Assembly (NCBI GenBank): GCA_023622765.1
Contig: JAMNYO010000085.1
Span: forward strand, 1-64,000
Length of the DNA: 64,000 bases
DNA from: Bacteroidota bacterium
GTDB taxonomy: Bacteria > Bacteroidota > Bacteroidia > Bacteroidales > Dysgonomonadaceae
Reading direction: 5' to 3'
The position numbers and the translations under genes were made by a program. A model generated the notes under the pieces. It made no database searches, was not told where the DNA came from, and saw only the letters and a program-made list of their open reading frames with translations. Below are positions 18,506-26,271 of the stretch, in pieces (positions within the stretch are counted from its first letter, which is position 1; each line of letters opens with the position of its first letter).

Positions 18506-19321
18506 ATGAAAAAGAACAAGATTAAAGTTTTAATAGAGGGATTAGATTTCCCGGAAGGACCAGCCGTGGATTCATTGGGAAACATATGGCTGGTGGAACA
18601 ACAAGGGGGTAATATCGTTCGTTTTTCGGTGGATAATAAGATAACACGCTACCCGACCAACGGTTCACCAAACGGGATTGCAATTGACACGCGTGATCAT
18701 ATTTGGTTTTGTGACTCCAAGAACAATTGCATTTCGGTGCTTGAACCAAAAAAAAAGAGCATAAAGGTCGTGTGTGACGAGGTGAACGGGAAGCCTCTGG
18801 ATAAACCGAATGATTTGGCTTTCGATGATTCCGGGAACCTACTTTTCACCTGTCCGGGCAATTCAAGGCATGAACCAACAGGATATGTCTGCGCGTTAGT
18901 AAAGGGAGAAGTTAAAAAAATTACCGAAGGAAAATACTTCCCGAATGGGTTGGCTTTTACCGCTGACGGGAAAGAACTGGTGGTTGCCGAGACATACAAG
19001 TATCGACTTTGGAAAGGGAAATGGGACTCATCTTCCGCCACTTGGTATGAAGCAGCCCCTTGGGTTGAAGTGAGTGGCCCCATCGGACCGGATGGAATGG
19101 CATTCGATGAGAATCACAACCTTCACGTGGCCATATTTGGTCAACAAAAAATAAAGGTAATATCTCCCCAAGGTATCATCATCGAAGAAGTTTTCTTGCC
19201 GGGTAAAAACCCCACTAACTGCGCATTCTTAGTGAAGGGAGGTTTAATTGTTACGGAAGCGGAAAGAGGTGAATTGTTGTGGATAGATAATAGCATAAAA
19301 GGCATCCCTTTATACAGATAA
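18506..19321 (+). CDS. SMP-30/gluconolactonase family lactonase
   Basis: A 271-residue six-bladed propeller protein without signal peptide, so cytoplasmic. Family patterns are visible: FPEGPAVDSLGNIWLVE with the metal-binding Glu near residue 19, GSPNGIAIDTRDHIWF, KPNDLAFDDSGNLLFT and GPDGMAFDENHNLHVA carrying the metal-binding Asn and Asp. These enzymes hydrolyse sugar lactones to aldonic or aldaric acids. In this operon it would open the lactone made by the SDR enzyme downstream and hand the acid to the dehydratase upstream. Confidence 0.85.
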   Translation: MKKNKIKVLIEGLDFPEGPAVDSLGNIWLVEQQGGNIVRFSVDNKITRYPTNGSPNGIAIDTRDHIWFCDSKNNCISVLEPKKKSIKVVCDEVNGKPLDKPNDLAFDDSGNLLFTCPGNSRHEPTGYVCALVKGEVKKITEGKYFPNGLAFTADGKELVVAETYKYRLWKGKWDSSSATWYEAAPWVEVSGPIGPDGMAFDENHNLHVAIFGQQKIKVISPQGIIIEEVFLPGKNPTNCAFLVKGGLIVTEAERGELLWIDNSIKGIPLYR

Positions 19322-19376
19322 ATCTATAGGTGCATTCAATAATACAGACCATCGGCTTGACATAGAAATAAGAATT

Positions 19377-20147
19377 ATGCGAAATAATAACAGTTTATCG
19401 GGCAAGACCGCGTTGATAACCGGAGGTGGACAAGGGATCGGCAAGTCCATCGTGTTGGCCCTTGCAGAAGCGGGTGCCGATGTCATCATTAATTTCCGGA
19501 GCAACACACGATTGGCGTCAGAAACCGCGGATGAGGTGAAAAGCTTGGGAAGAAAAGCCTGGCTTTGGCCCTATGATTTATCCAGGGAAAATGTTTTGGG
19601 TGACTATCAGGAGTTCAGTAAGGAAAAACAGTGCCCCCCCGTGGATATTTTCATAGCCAACGCTTCCCATCAGATTCGCAATCCTTGGGAGCAGGTGACT
19701 ATTGATGAATTTGCACTGCAGATGAACGTGAATGTTCGATCTACCCTATTATTGATGCAAGGAGTGGTTCCTTATATGAAAAAGAACAAGTGGGGTCGGA
19801 TTCTAATCATAGGATCTGTGCAGGAAAAACGCCCTCATCCCGATATGTGCATATATGCAGCATCCAAAGCCGCATTGAGCAACCTTGTAATCAATCTTGC
19901 CCCACAACTGGCTCCATTTGGTGTAACGGTTAACTCACTTGCACCTGGTGTTATTAATACGGCAAGAAATAAAGTTGCATTATCCAACCCCGAATATGTA
20001 GAAAAAACAGTGCGAAAAATTCCGCTTGGGTATATTGGAGAGCCCGGTGACTGTGCTCAATTAGCCTTACTTCTATGTTCCGAAAGCGGGCGCTACATTA
20101 CAGGATGTAATTACTTTGTGGATGGCGGGATGAGCTTGAGGTTCTAA
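19377..20147 (+). CDS. SDR family NAD(P)-dependent dehydrogenase
   Basis: 256 residues of the classical short-chain dehydrogenase type: cofactor site TGGGQGIGKS, ANAS in place of NNAG, catalytic Ser in IIGSVQE, and YAASK as the Tyr-Lys pair. There is no signal peptide. The nearest general resemblance is to FabG-like sugar or polyol dehydrogenases. In context it is the likely first step of an oxidative pathway, turning an aldose or uronate into a lactone, followed by the SMP-30 lactonase. It is not of the extended type typical of known uronate dehydrogenases, so its substrate is open. Confidence 0.85.
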   Translation: MRNNNSLSGKTALITGGGQGIGKSIVLALAEAGADVIINFRSNTRLASETADEVKSLGRKAWLWPYDLSRENVLGDYQEFSKEKQCPPVDIFIANASHQIRNPWEQVTIDEFALQMNVNVRSTLLLMQGVVPYMKKNKWGRILIIGSVQEKRPHPDMCIYAASKAALSNLVINLAPQLAPFGVTVNSLAPGVINTARNKVALSNPEYVEKTVRKIPLGYIGEPGDCAQLALLLCSESGRYITGCNYFVDGGMSLRF

Positions 20148-20179
20148 GTTTTATTTTTTAACAATACAACTACTAACAA

Positions 20180-20923
20180 ATGAATGCGAATCAGTACGCG
20201 AAAGAGATTGGAATGATGGAGCTGGAAAGATTAATTGAAACCCGTGAAAAGGTTTCCACCAAAGAGTTCCCAGTCTCGGATAAAGAATTATTGCAGAGGT
20301 TTGAAAAACTATACACTGGAGCTGTTAACGATGCTTTAAGAGAGGCCTGCCTGTTGGAGCAGGCGATACCCGGGAGGATAAAACCACTGCGGGAATATAC
20401 AACCATAGCAGGTTTTGCTTTTACCGTTAAAAGTGCCCCTAACGTGAAAATTACCGGGGAGATGGAATTTAGAACACAGATGCTCGATGAGATGGCTGAA
20501 GATCATTTCGTCATATGGGATACCAGTCGCGATGATAAAGCAACTTTGTGGGGAGGAGTAATGACGGCAACGGCAAAAAGGAAGAAGGTCAAGGCAGCTT
20601 GTATTGATGGGGGTATACGCGATACGCACCAAATATTAAAGGCAGAATTCCCGATTTTTTATGAGTATAGAATATCCAATGGCAGTTTAGGAAGATGCTT
20701 GATTACCCATTATCAAATCCCCATTAAAATTGGGGATGTTGATATAAAACCGGGGGACGTCATTGTCGGTGACATCGATGGTATAGTCGTAGTTCCCAGG
20801 GATATTGCATATGACATATTGATTCGCGCCGAACAATTCTTGGTGAATGAAAATAAAATTTTTGATTGGGTACATCAAGGAGATACCATTCATGAAATCA
20901 CTCAAAAAGGGGGCTATTTTTAA
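20180..20923 (+). CDS. RraA-family protein, probable class II pyruvate aldolase
   Basis: A 247-residue cytoplasmic protein with the RraA/4-hydroxy-4-methyl-2-oxoglutarate aldolase fold. The signature ACIDGGIRDT carries the catalytic Arg-Asp pair, and the C-terminal PGDVIVGDIDGIVVVP is typical. Members with the Arg-Asp pair split 4-hydroxy-2-oxo acids to pyruvate and an aldehyde or keto acid, and a 2-keto-3-deoxy sugar acid is such a compound. Its place directly after dehydratase, lactonase and dehydrogenase supports an aldolase role over regulation of RNase E. An N-terminal extension of about 50 residues is present. Confidence 0.78.
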   Translation: MNANQYAKEIGMMELERLIETREKVSTKEFPVSDKELLQRFEKLYTGAVNDALREACLLEQAIPGRIKPLREYTTIAGFAFTVKSAPNVKITGEMEFRTQMLDEMAEDHFVIWDTSRDDKATLWGGVMTATAKRKKVKAACIDGGIRDTHQILKAEFPIFYEYRISNGSLGRCLITHYQIPIKIGDVDIKPGDVIVGDIDGIVVVPRDIAYDILIRAEQFLVNENKIFDWVHQGDTIHEITQKGGYF

Positions 20924-20973
20924 CGGGTAAATGCATTTTTTACACATTCCTGTACAAGACAAGAGAAATTAAA

Positions 20974-22560
20974 ATGAGAAATATTTTTTTCACGTCTGTT
21001 GTTTTATTCTCTACTGCCGCTGTTTGTTTCGGACAAGTAAAGCACATTAGCGTCAACCCATCAAAGACCTTTCAGGTGATTGATAATTTTGCGGCATCGG
21101 ATGCGTGGAGTGGAAACTTCGTGGGCAAGTATTGGAGTGATACGGCAAAACAGCAAATAGCCGAATGGTTGTTTAGCACGGAATATGATGCAACGGGAAG
21201 TCCGAAAGGAATAGGTCTTTCTTTATGGAGGGTAAACGTTGGTGCCGGCACACTTGAACAAGCGGATGCAGACATCATGCCTTTACAGCGCCGTGCTGAA
21301 TCTTTTTTAACCGTAGACGGAAAAGGCTATGATTGGGGGAAATGTTTGGGACAACAATATTTTATGGAACAAGCCGTCAAGTTTGGATGCAACAACTTCC
21401 TGTTATTTTCAAATTCCCCATTGGTCCAATATACGCTAAACGGGAAAGGCTGGTCCTCGCATATCGATGCTGCCAATATCCAACCGGACAGCTATGACAA
21501 GTATGCTGCATATCTAACCGATGTAGCTTCCTATTATCAAGGAAAAGGCTGGAACGTTTCCTATATCAGTCCAATAAATGAACCTCAGGTTGATTGGACC
21601 TCACCACGCCAAGAAGGTTCACCGTGGAAGAAAAGTGAAATGAAAAAAATGTATGTCGCATTGGATAGGGCTTTATCAGGAAATAAAGAGTTGGCCAATG
21701 TTGAAATACTTGTAGGAGAAGCTGCCAGCTTAAAATACCTCTACGAAGCCGACAGCAACTTACGCAAACGTTTTGGAGGAGAAGAGGCTCCGGACGAACA
21801 GGTAAAAGCTTTTTTTGATGTCAACTCTCCCTATTATATTGGTGATTTAAAACATGTACCCCGTTTGATAGCCGGGCATACGTATCACAATCACACAAAG
21901 AACAACGAGATGAGAGAAGTCCGTTCAAAGGCGGGTAAAGCATTTGAACAATACGATGTGGATTTCCACCAAACGGAATGGTGTATACTACACTACGCTC
22001 CACCCATGGATGGTTTTGAGACAGATTGGCAAAAAGAGGATAAAAAGGATATCCAAGTCGGACTGTTGATCGGGCGACTCATTTACTCAGACATGGTAGA
22101 TGCGAATGCAAAAGCTTGGGGATATTGGAAAGGCATGGAATTGAACGGAGATTATGCCTTAATCTCACTTTTAGCTAAAGAAGGCAATATTTTCAATGGA
22201 GGAACTGTTTCCTCCAATAAGATCCTCTGGGCTTTAGGTAATTACAGTTTTTTTATCCGCCCAGGTTACACCCGCGTAGAAACAGAAGGGGCGAACGATT
22301 TAGATACATTGGTAGCCACAGCTTATCTGGCTCCGGATCATTCCTGCATCGTTGTGGTTTTTGTCAATTCCGGATATAATCAAGAAAACATTGAATTACA
22401 ATTACCGAAAACATATAACGAAAAAGTAAAAACTACTACTGTTTACAGGACAGATGATCGAATAGAATTAGCACGTGTATATCACACTGATAAGAGAAAT
22501 CCTACTTTATCGATAACACCTCGTTCATTAACAACTGTTGTTCTGGAATTAAACCCGTAG
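20974..22560 (+). CDS. Glycoside hydrolase family 30
   Basis: A 528-residue secreted enzyme (signal peptide ending VCFG). A TIM barrel carries the acid/base E203 in SPINEPQVDW and the nucleophile E335 in DFHQTEWCIL, followed by a C-terminal beta-domain. The start of the barrel (GIGLSLWRVNVGAGTLEQ) and the NEPQVDW pattern fit GH30. GH30 includes glucuronoxylanases, endo-1,6-galactanases and others, and I cannot fix the subfamily by eye. With two GH10 enzymes upstream, a glucuronoxylan-directed role is likely. It is the last gene of PUL 1 and converges with the gene at 22587, 26 bases away. Confidence 0.85.
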   Translation: MRNIFFTSVVLFSTAAVCFGQVKHISVNPSKTFQVIDNFAASDAWSGNFVGKYWSDTAKQQIAEWLFSTEYDATGSPKGIGLSLWRVNVGAGTLEQADADIMPLQRRAESFLTVDGKGYDWGKCLGQQYFMEQAVKFGCNNFLLFSNSPLVQYTLNGKGWSSHIDAANIQPDSYDKYAAYLTDVASYYQGKGWNVSYISPINEPQVDWTSPRQEGSPWKKSEMKKMYVALDRALSGNKELANVEILVGEAASLKYLYEADSNLRKRFGGEEAPDEQVKAFFDVNSPYYIGDLKHVPRLIAGHTYHNHTKNNEMREVRSKAGKAFEQYDVDFHQTEWCILHYAPPMDGFETDWQKEDKKDIQVGLLIGRLIYSDMVDANAKAWGYWKGMELNGDYALISLLAKEGNIFNGGTVSSNKILWALGNYSFFIRPGYTRVETEGANDLDTLVATAYLAPDHSCIVVVFVNSGYNQENIELQLPKTYNEKVKTTTVYRTDDRIELARVYHTDKRNPTLSITPRSLTTVVLELNP

Positions 22561-22586
22561 GCCCATGTTAAATAATAAATATCATC

Positions 22587-23753
22587 CTATTTAAACACCT
22601 CCTTCACCGCTTCCAGGTAGCCATAGCCAAAGACGTTGCAGGGCTGCAGGTAGCTCGTTTCCGTCCACTCGTTCCAGCTGTTGATGGTTATCAACGGGAC
22701 TTGCTTAGGATGATTGTCCACGTACTCCTTCGCCATCCTTAGCGCTTTCGCGAAGTTTTCGGGGGTGTTGTTTTTCACCACGGCGCTTCTTGCCGTACGG
22801 GGGCTATTATCCCACCCCACGCTGATATGGGGATAGTACACCAGGTCGAACGTGGCATCGATATCTGCCCACACCTCTTTCACCTCCTCCATGATCTGCA
22901 GGTAGTCCTGGTCCACGTTCGCGAAATGGACAAACTGGTAGTGCGTGGCGCTGGTGAAACCCAGTTTTTTCACGAAGTCCGGGTCAGGCTCGCTGGTCCG
23001 GCTGCCATCCACCCCACTGTGGTTCACGTTTTGTCCCCACATGGTTAGTTGCAAATCCAATCCGGGGAAACCTGCCTTCTTGGTCTCCTCAACGAACCAC
23101 TGGAGGGCGTCTATCGTTTCCTCCATGCCTCCCAATCCCGCTATCAGTTCAGGGATATCATAGATCATAAAGACCGGTTTACCATCGATTTTATAATAGC
23201 AGGGGTGTTTGAAGTACTTCTCGATGTTCCGCTTGCAGATCTTCTCAAACTCCTGACGATCCACCTTCCCCGTCCAGATCACGTTATGCTCGTTTATGCC
23301 CGCCAGACGAGTATCCCACACGTTCACCACCTCGTGGTTCGCCCACATCAGGTAGAACTTCATCTTATCCACGTTTTTCGCTTTCAAGAAACCGTTGTCG
23401 AGCGTGGTCTCCATGAACGGGCGGCCATCGTACCAGTACCAGTCGAAGATAAAGACGTTCACCCCGTGCTCCGTGGCCACGTCAATCTCCATGGCCATCA
23501 CGTTGGGATCGGCTTCGTTGATATACCCCCAAAGCGGTTGGCGATTCCAGTAATGCCCTGGGTTTCGTTGTTGCATGGTGGCCACGGTCTCCCACTCGCC
23601 CATGCCATGCGGCCAGAACGGGCGCAAGCGCGGGTCATCCGCGGCGTACGCGGGATAAACAAAGGCGGCTACATCGTACTGTTTCGCTTTTTGTCCAAAC
23701 GCCGATAAAACGAAAACGGCAAGCAGTAAGTTGGTCAATAGTACCCTCATCAT
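22587..23753 (-). CDS. Secreted GH99/WbsX-like protein
   Basis: A 388-residue protein with a signal peptide (ending AFGQ) and the WbsX / GH99-like domain. It starts with VAAFVYPAYAADDPR, contains VFIFDWYWYDGRPF and ends with the characteristic NSWNEWTETSYLQP. Relatives occur as GH99-type endo-acting glycosidases and in O-antigen clusters, so a glycosidase role is likely but unproved. Its first 28 codons match the FAD oxidoreductase gene at 26272-27984 almost base for base. It is the last gene of a minus-strand group of periplasmic redox proteins. Confidence 0.75.
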   Translation of the reverse strand: MMRVLLTNLLLAVFVLSAFGQKAKQYDVAAFVYPAYAADDPRLRPFWPHGMGEWETVATMQQRNPGHYWNRQPLWGYINEADPNVMAMEIDVATEHGVNVFIFDWYWYDGRPFMETTLDNGFLKAKNVDKMKFYLMWANHEVVNVWDTRLAGINEHNVIWTGKVDRQEFEKICKRNIEKYFKHPCYYKIDGKPVFMIYDIPELIAGLGGMEETIDALQWFVEETKKAGFPGLDLQLTMWGQNVNHSGVDGSRTSEPDPDFVKKLGFTSATHYQFVHFANVDQDYLQIMEEVKEVWADIDATFDLVYYPHISVGWDNSPRTARSAVVKNNTPENFAKALRMAKEYVDNHPKQVPLITINSWNEWTETSYLQPCNVFGYGYLEAVKEVFK

Positions 23754-23754
23754 T
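23671..23754 (-). repeat. 84-bp duplicated gene start, copy 1
   Basis: This 84-bp block covers the start codon, signal peptide and first mature residues of the GH99-like gene. It matches 27902-27985 at 76 of 84 positions in my base-by-base comparison. Sequence on both sides is unrelated. Confidence 0.85.
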
Positions 23755-23942
23755 GATCGTATTTAAATATTTCGTACTCAGAAAACTCCAATCCAGAAGT
23801 TGGTAGTTGGCAGTTTGCAATTCACGATTAGCTGTTCGCGGTTGTCTGTTCGCGGCTTGCCATACCAGTTGTCCTGCCAGTTCCCATTCAAGTCACCACC
23901 CACTAGATGATGCGAGCGCATGTGCACTTTATCCGGAAATTA

Positions 23943-25241
23943 CTATACTTCAGGGAACTTCCAGGGTGCCCTATAAACAGGCTTGATAAAACGGTCGGCT
24001 TCGGAAATGTTAAACGTTTTGCGCTCGTCGTCAAAATGCAACGAAGCCCCATCCATCCGTGCCGCAATGTTGCCCAGGTGCGCATACTTGGCACTCAGGC
24101 TACCCATCTCTATGGTACAGGCCGTGTTGCGATCCCTCCTCTTTATGCAATCCAAGAAGTTGGCCGCGTGCTCCCTGGCTTCGCGGTGGTCCGCCTTAAC
24201 GATTTTCGCGGGCACCTTCTCCTTTTCGGGATAGACCTGCCAATCGTTCCTATCCGCCACGAGGGTGCCATTTTTGCCCGTGAAGACCAAACCGTAATTT
24301 TTCCCGTAGGGACCCGACTCGATACCGGCGTTATGTTCCCATGACAGCAGGTAGTCATCGAATCGATACAAAACCGACTGCGTATCGAACGTTTCATGCA
24401 TCCCGTCGGGGAAAAGGTAGTTACCCCCGGATGCCTGAACGGTAAGCGGCAGGTTAGCCGGTTGCTTTACCCATAGGGCAACGTCCAGCAGATGTACGCC
24501 CCAATCGGTCATCAACCCACCCCCGTAATCCCAAAACATCCTCCACGCACCGTGAAAGCGCTGCCGGTTAAAACTTCTGCTTGGTGCCGGGCCCAACCAC
24601 CTGTCAAAATCAACCCCCTCGGGTACTTCAGAATCGGGCACCCTCTCCTTGATCGCCCCGTAATTAAAGTTGCAGTACACGTGAATACGCGACACCTCGC
24701 CCAGCGCACCCGTGTTCAGGTAGTCGACCAGCTCCTTCCACAACATGGCACTCCTTTGCTGTTGCCCCACCTGCACCACGCTGCCATACTTGTTGGCCGC
24801 CTCTACCATCACGTCACACTCCGCGATGGAATTGGCTATCGGTTTCTCCACGTACACGTCTTTGCCCGCCTTGCACGCGTCAACGAATTGAAGGCAGTGC
24901 CAATGATCGGGGGTACCTATAATCACCGCATCAATATCCTTCTGGTCAAGCACCCGCCGGTAATCGGAGTAGAGCTGGAACTTGGTCTCCTGCCGGGATG
25001 CCAACTCTTTTGCCTTTGAATCCAACACCGATTGGTCGATATCACACAGTGCCAGACAGTGCACATTTCCCAATGAGAGGATGTTCATCAGGTCTCCCCA
25101 TCCCATGGAACGGCAGCCAATTAGCGCCACGTTTATCCGATCGCTCGCGGAGAGCGTGCCGGCCTTCAGGTAAGTGGGTGCCGCCAAACCCGCCGCCAGG
25201 GCGGTGGATGTCTTTATAAAAGAACGTCTTGTTAGCGTCAT
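23943..25241 (-). CDS. Secreted Gfo/Idh/MocA family oxidoreductase
   Basis: 432 residues with a twin-arginine-like signal (TRRSFIKTSTALAAG), as expected for an enzyme exported with bound NAD(P). A Rossmann domain follows (INVALIGCRSMGWG) with IIGTPDHWHC and the family Lys motif VEKPIA. The C-terminal domain is the usual alpha/beta sheet. Such exported members include glycoside 3-dehydrogenases and GH109-type NAD-dependent glycosidases. Next to a DUF1080 gene, oxidation of a glycoside at C3 is the most attractive role. Confidence 0.85.
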   Translation of the reverse strand: MTLTRRSFIKTSTALAAGLAAPTYLKAGTLSASDRINVALIGCRSMGWGDLMNILSLGNVHCLALCDIDQSVLDSKAKELASRQETKFQLYSDYRRVLDQKDIDAVIIGTPDHWHCLQFVDACKAGKDVYVEKPIANSIAECDVMVEAANKYGSVVQVGQQQRSAMLWKELVDYLNTGALGEVSRIHVYCNFNYGAIKERVPDSEVPEGVDFDRWLGPAPSRSFNRQRFHGAWRMFWDYGGGLMTDWGVHLLDVALWVKQPANLPLTVQASGGNYLFPDGMHETFDTQSVLYRFDDYLLSWEHNAGIESGPYGKNYGLVFTGKNGTLVADRNDWQVYPEKEKVPAKIVKADHREAREHAANFLDCIKRRDRNTACTIEMGSLSAKYAHLGNIAARMDGASLHFDDERKTFNISEADRFIKPVYRAPWKFPEV

Positions 25242-25270
25242 GGTAGTTGTCTGTTGTTATGTATCTGTTT

Positions 25271-26008
25271 TTACAAATTCCGAATCCAGATGTTCCTGAA
25301 TGAAACCGCGGTCCCGTGATCTTGCAGCATCAAGGGGAGCCTGCCATGCGCCTCATATTTCGGCAAACCGATGTAGGGCGTGTGCCCTTTTAGAATGAAA
25401 TGATTCTGCACCACGATGCCGTTTAACACCACGGTTATCATGGCCGGTGACTCCAGCTTGTCCTCGGCACCAAACCTTGGCGCCTTCCAGTATATATCGT
25501 ACACCTGCCACTCCCCGTTTTTCGTGTACGCGTTGACTGAAGGTGCTGACTGCTTGTAGATGCTCCCCACCATGCCATTCACGTAGGTGGGGTTATTATC
25601 CCCATCTAGTACCTGCACCTCGTATCGGCTCATCAGCATGATGCCGCTGTTGCCGCGATTCTGCCCATGGTGGTGCTCCGGCGCGGGTGAGCGAAACTCG
25701 ATATGCAGTTGGCAGTCCCCGAAATGCTCCTTGGTGAAAATATTTCCCGTGCCCGGTTTCACCGAAAGCACGCCATCGGCCACGGTCCACTCTGCCTTTT
25801 CACCCTTTGAGTTCACCCATTGAGACAGGTCCTTCCCGTCAAACAACACGATGGCATCAGAGGGCGGAGCCCCCGCTTCCACCCCGGGAGTCACCTTCTC
25901 GGGTACCGGGTAATACCACTCCGTTTGTTGGGGTGTCCATTGCGCCAAAATCGTACACGCGTGAAGCATAACGACTGAAACAACAAAAAAAACAACTCTC
26001 TTTTTCAT
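25271..26008 (-). CDS. DUF1080 (3-keto-disaccharide hydrolase-type) protein
   Basis: A 245-residue secreted protein, with a signal peptide to about residue 22. The concanavalin-like DUF1080 domain is shown by VLFDGKDLSQWVN, NSGIMLMSRYEVQVLDG and the C-terminal PLMLQDHGTAVSFRNIWIR. Known members cleave 3-keto-glycosides after a dehydrogenase has oxidised C3. The gene lies 29 bases upstream of the Gfo/Idh/MocA gene in the same direction. Its start codon falls inside the recurrent leader AATAATCGTATGAAA, and a structured repeat (26037-26097) occupies its leader. Confidence 0.85.
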   Translation of the reverse strand: MKKRVVFFVVSVVMLHACTILAQWTPQQTEWYYPVPEKVTPGVEAGAPPSDAIVLFDGKDLSQWVNSKGEKAEWTVADGVLSVKPGTGNIFTKEHFGDCQLHIEFRSPAPEHHHGQNRGNSGIMLMSRYEVQVLDGDNNPTYVNGMVGSIYKQSAPSVNAYTKNGEWQVYDIYWKAPRFGAEDKLESPAMITVVLNGIVVQNHFILKGHTPYIGLPKYEAHGRLPLMLQDHGTAVSFRNIWIRNL

Positions 26009-26036
26009 ACGATTATTTTATTCTTTTATTTTCGGT

Positions 26037-26097
26037 GTATGGAACTCGCTTTTAATCACGTTCTTGGGTGAGAACAGTTGTCATGCTCGTTTCATAC
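26037..26097 (-). repeat. Structured leader repeat, copy A
   Basis: A 61-bp element with ends GTATGAAAC and GTTCCATAC (minus strand) that can pair with one wobble, plus an inner GTTCT/AGAAC hairpin. It matches the element at 59339-59399 at 55 of 61 positions. It lies 28 bases upstream of the DUF1080 start and downstream of a good -7 box, so it would be part of that mRNA's leader. The string AATAATCGTATGAAA occurs both at its upstream edge and at the gene start. Confidence 0.8.
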
Positions 26098-26132
26098 GAT
26101 TATTTTGTTTTTAATAATTTACACACAAAGGG

Positions 26133-26140
26133 CAAATATA
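26133..26140 (-). promoter_or_regulatory. -7 box for the DUF1080 operon
   Basis: The minus strand reads TATATTTG, a perfect TAnnTTTG, about 125 bases upstream of the DUF1080 start codon. There is no good TTTG at the -33 distance. If used, transcription starts near 26126 and the leader contains the whole structured repeat at 26037-26097. Confidence 0.4.
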
Positions 26141-26271
26141 CATTAAAATCTCTTTGTTTTGCCACATAGCGTCCTGTTGTCCAACATTTGAAATCGCTTA
26201 AATAGGAAAACAGGCATTCCCCTAACAGACAACTTTGACTTTAAACCTTAAAATGCCAGTCGTGGCTCACG

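Noticed and set aside
23049-23708. A 219-codon open frame opposite the GH99-like gene
   Set aside because: His/Val-rich shadow translation; the minus-strand protein has a signal peptide and family motifs.
23754-23942. Possible short gene or relic with repeated TGTTCGCGG and GTTGG(T/C)AGTT words
   Set aside because: The minus-strand frame is short, has no start signal and matches nothing I know; the repeated words look like low-complexity intergenic sequence.
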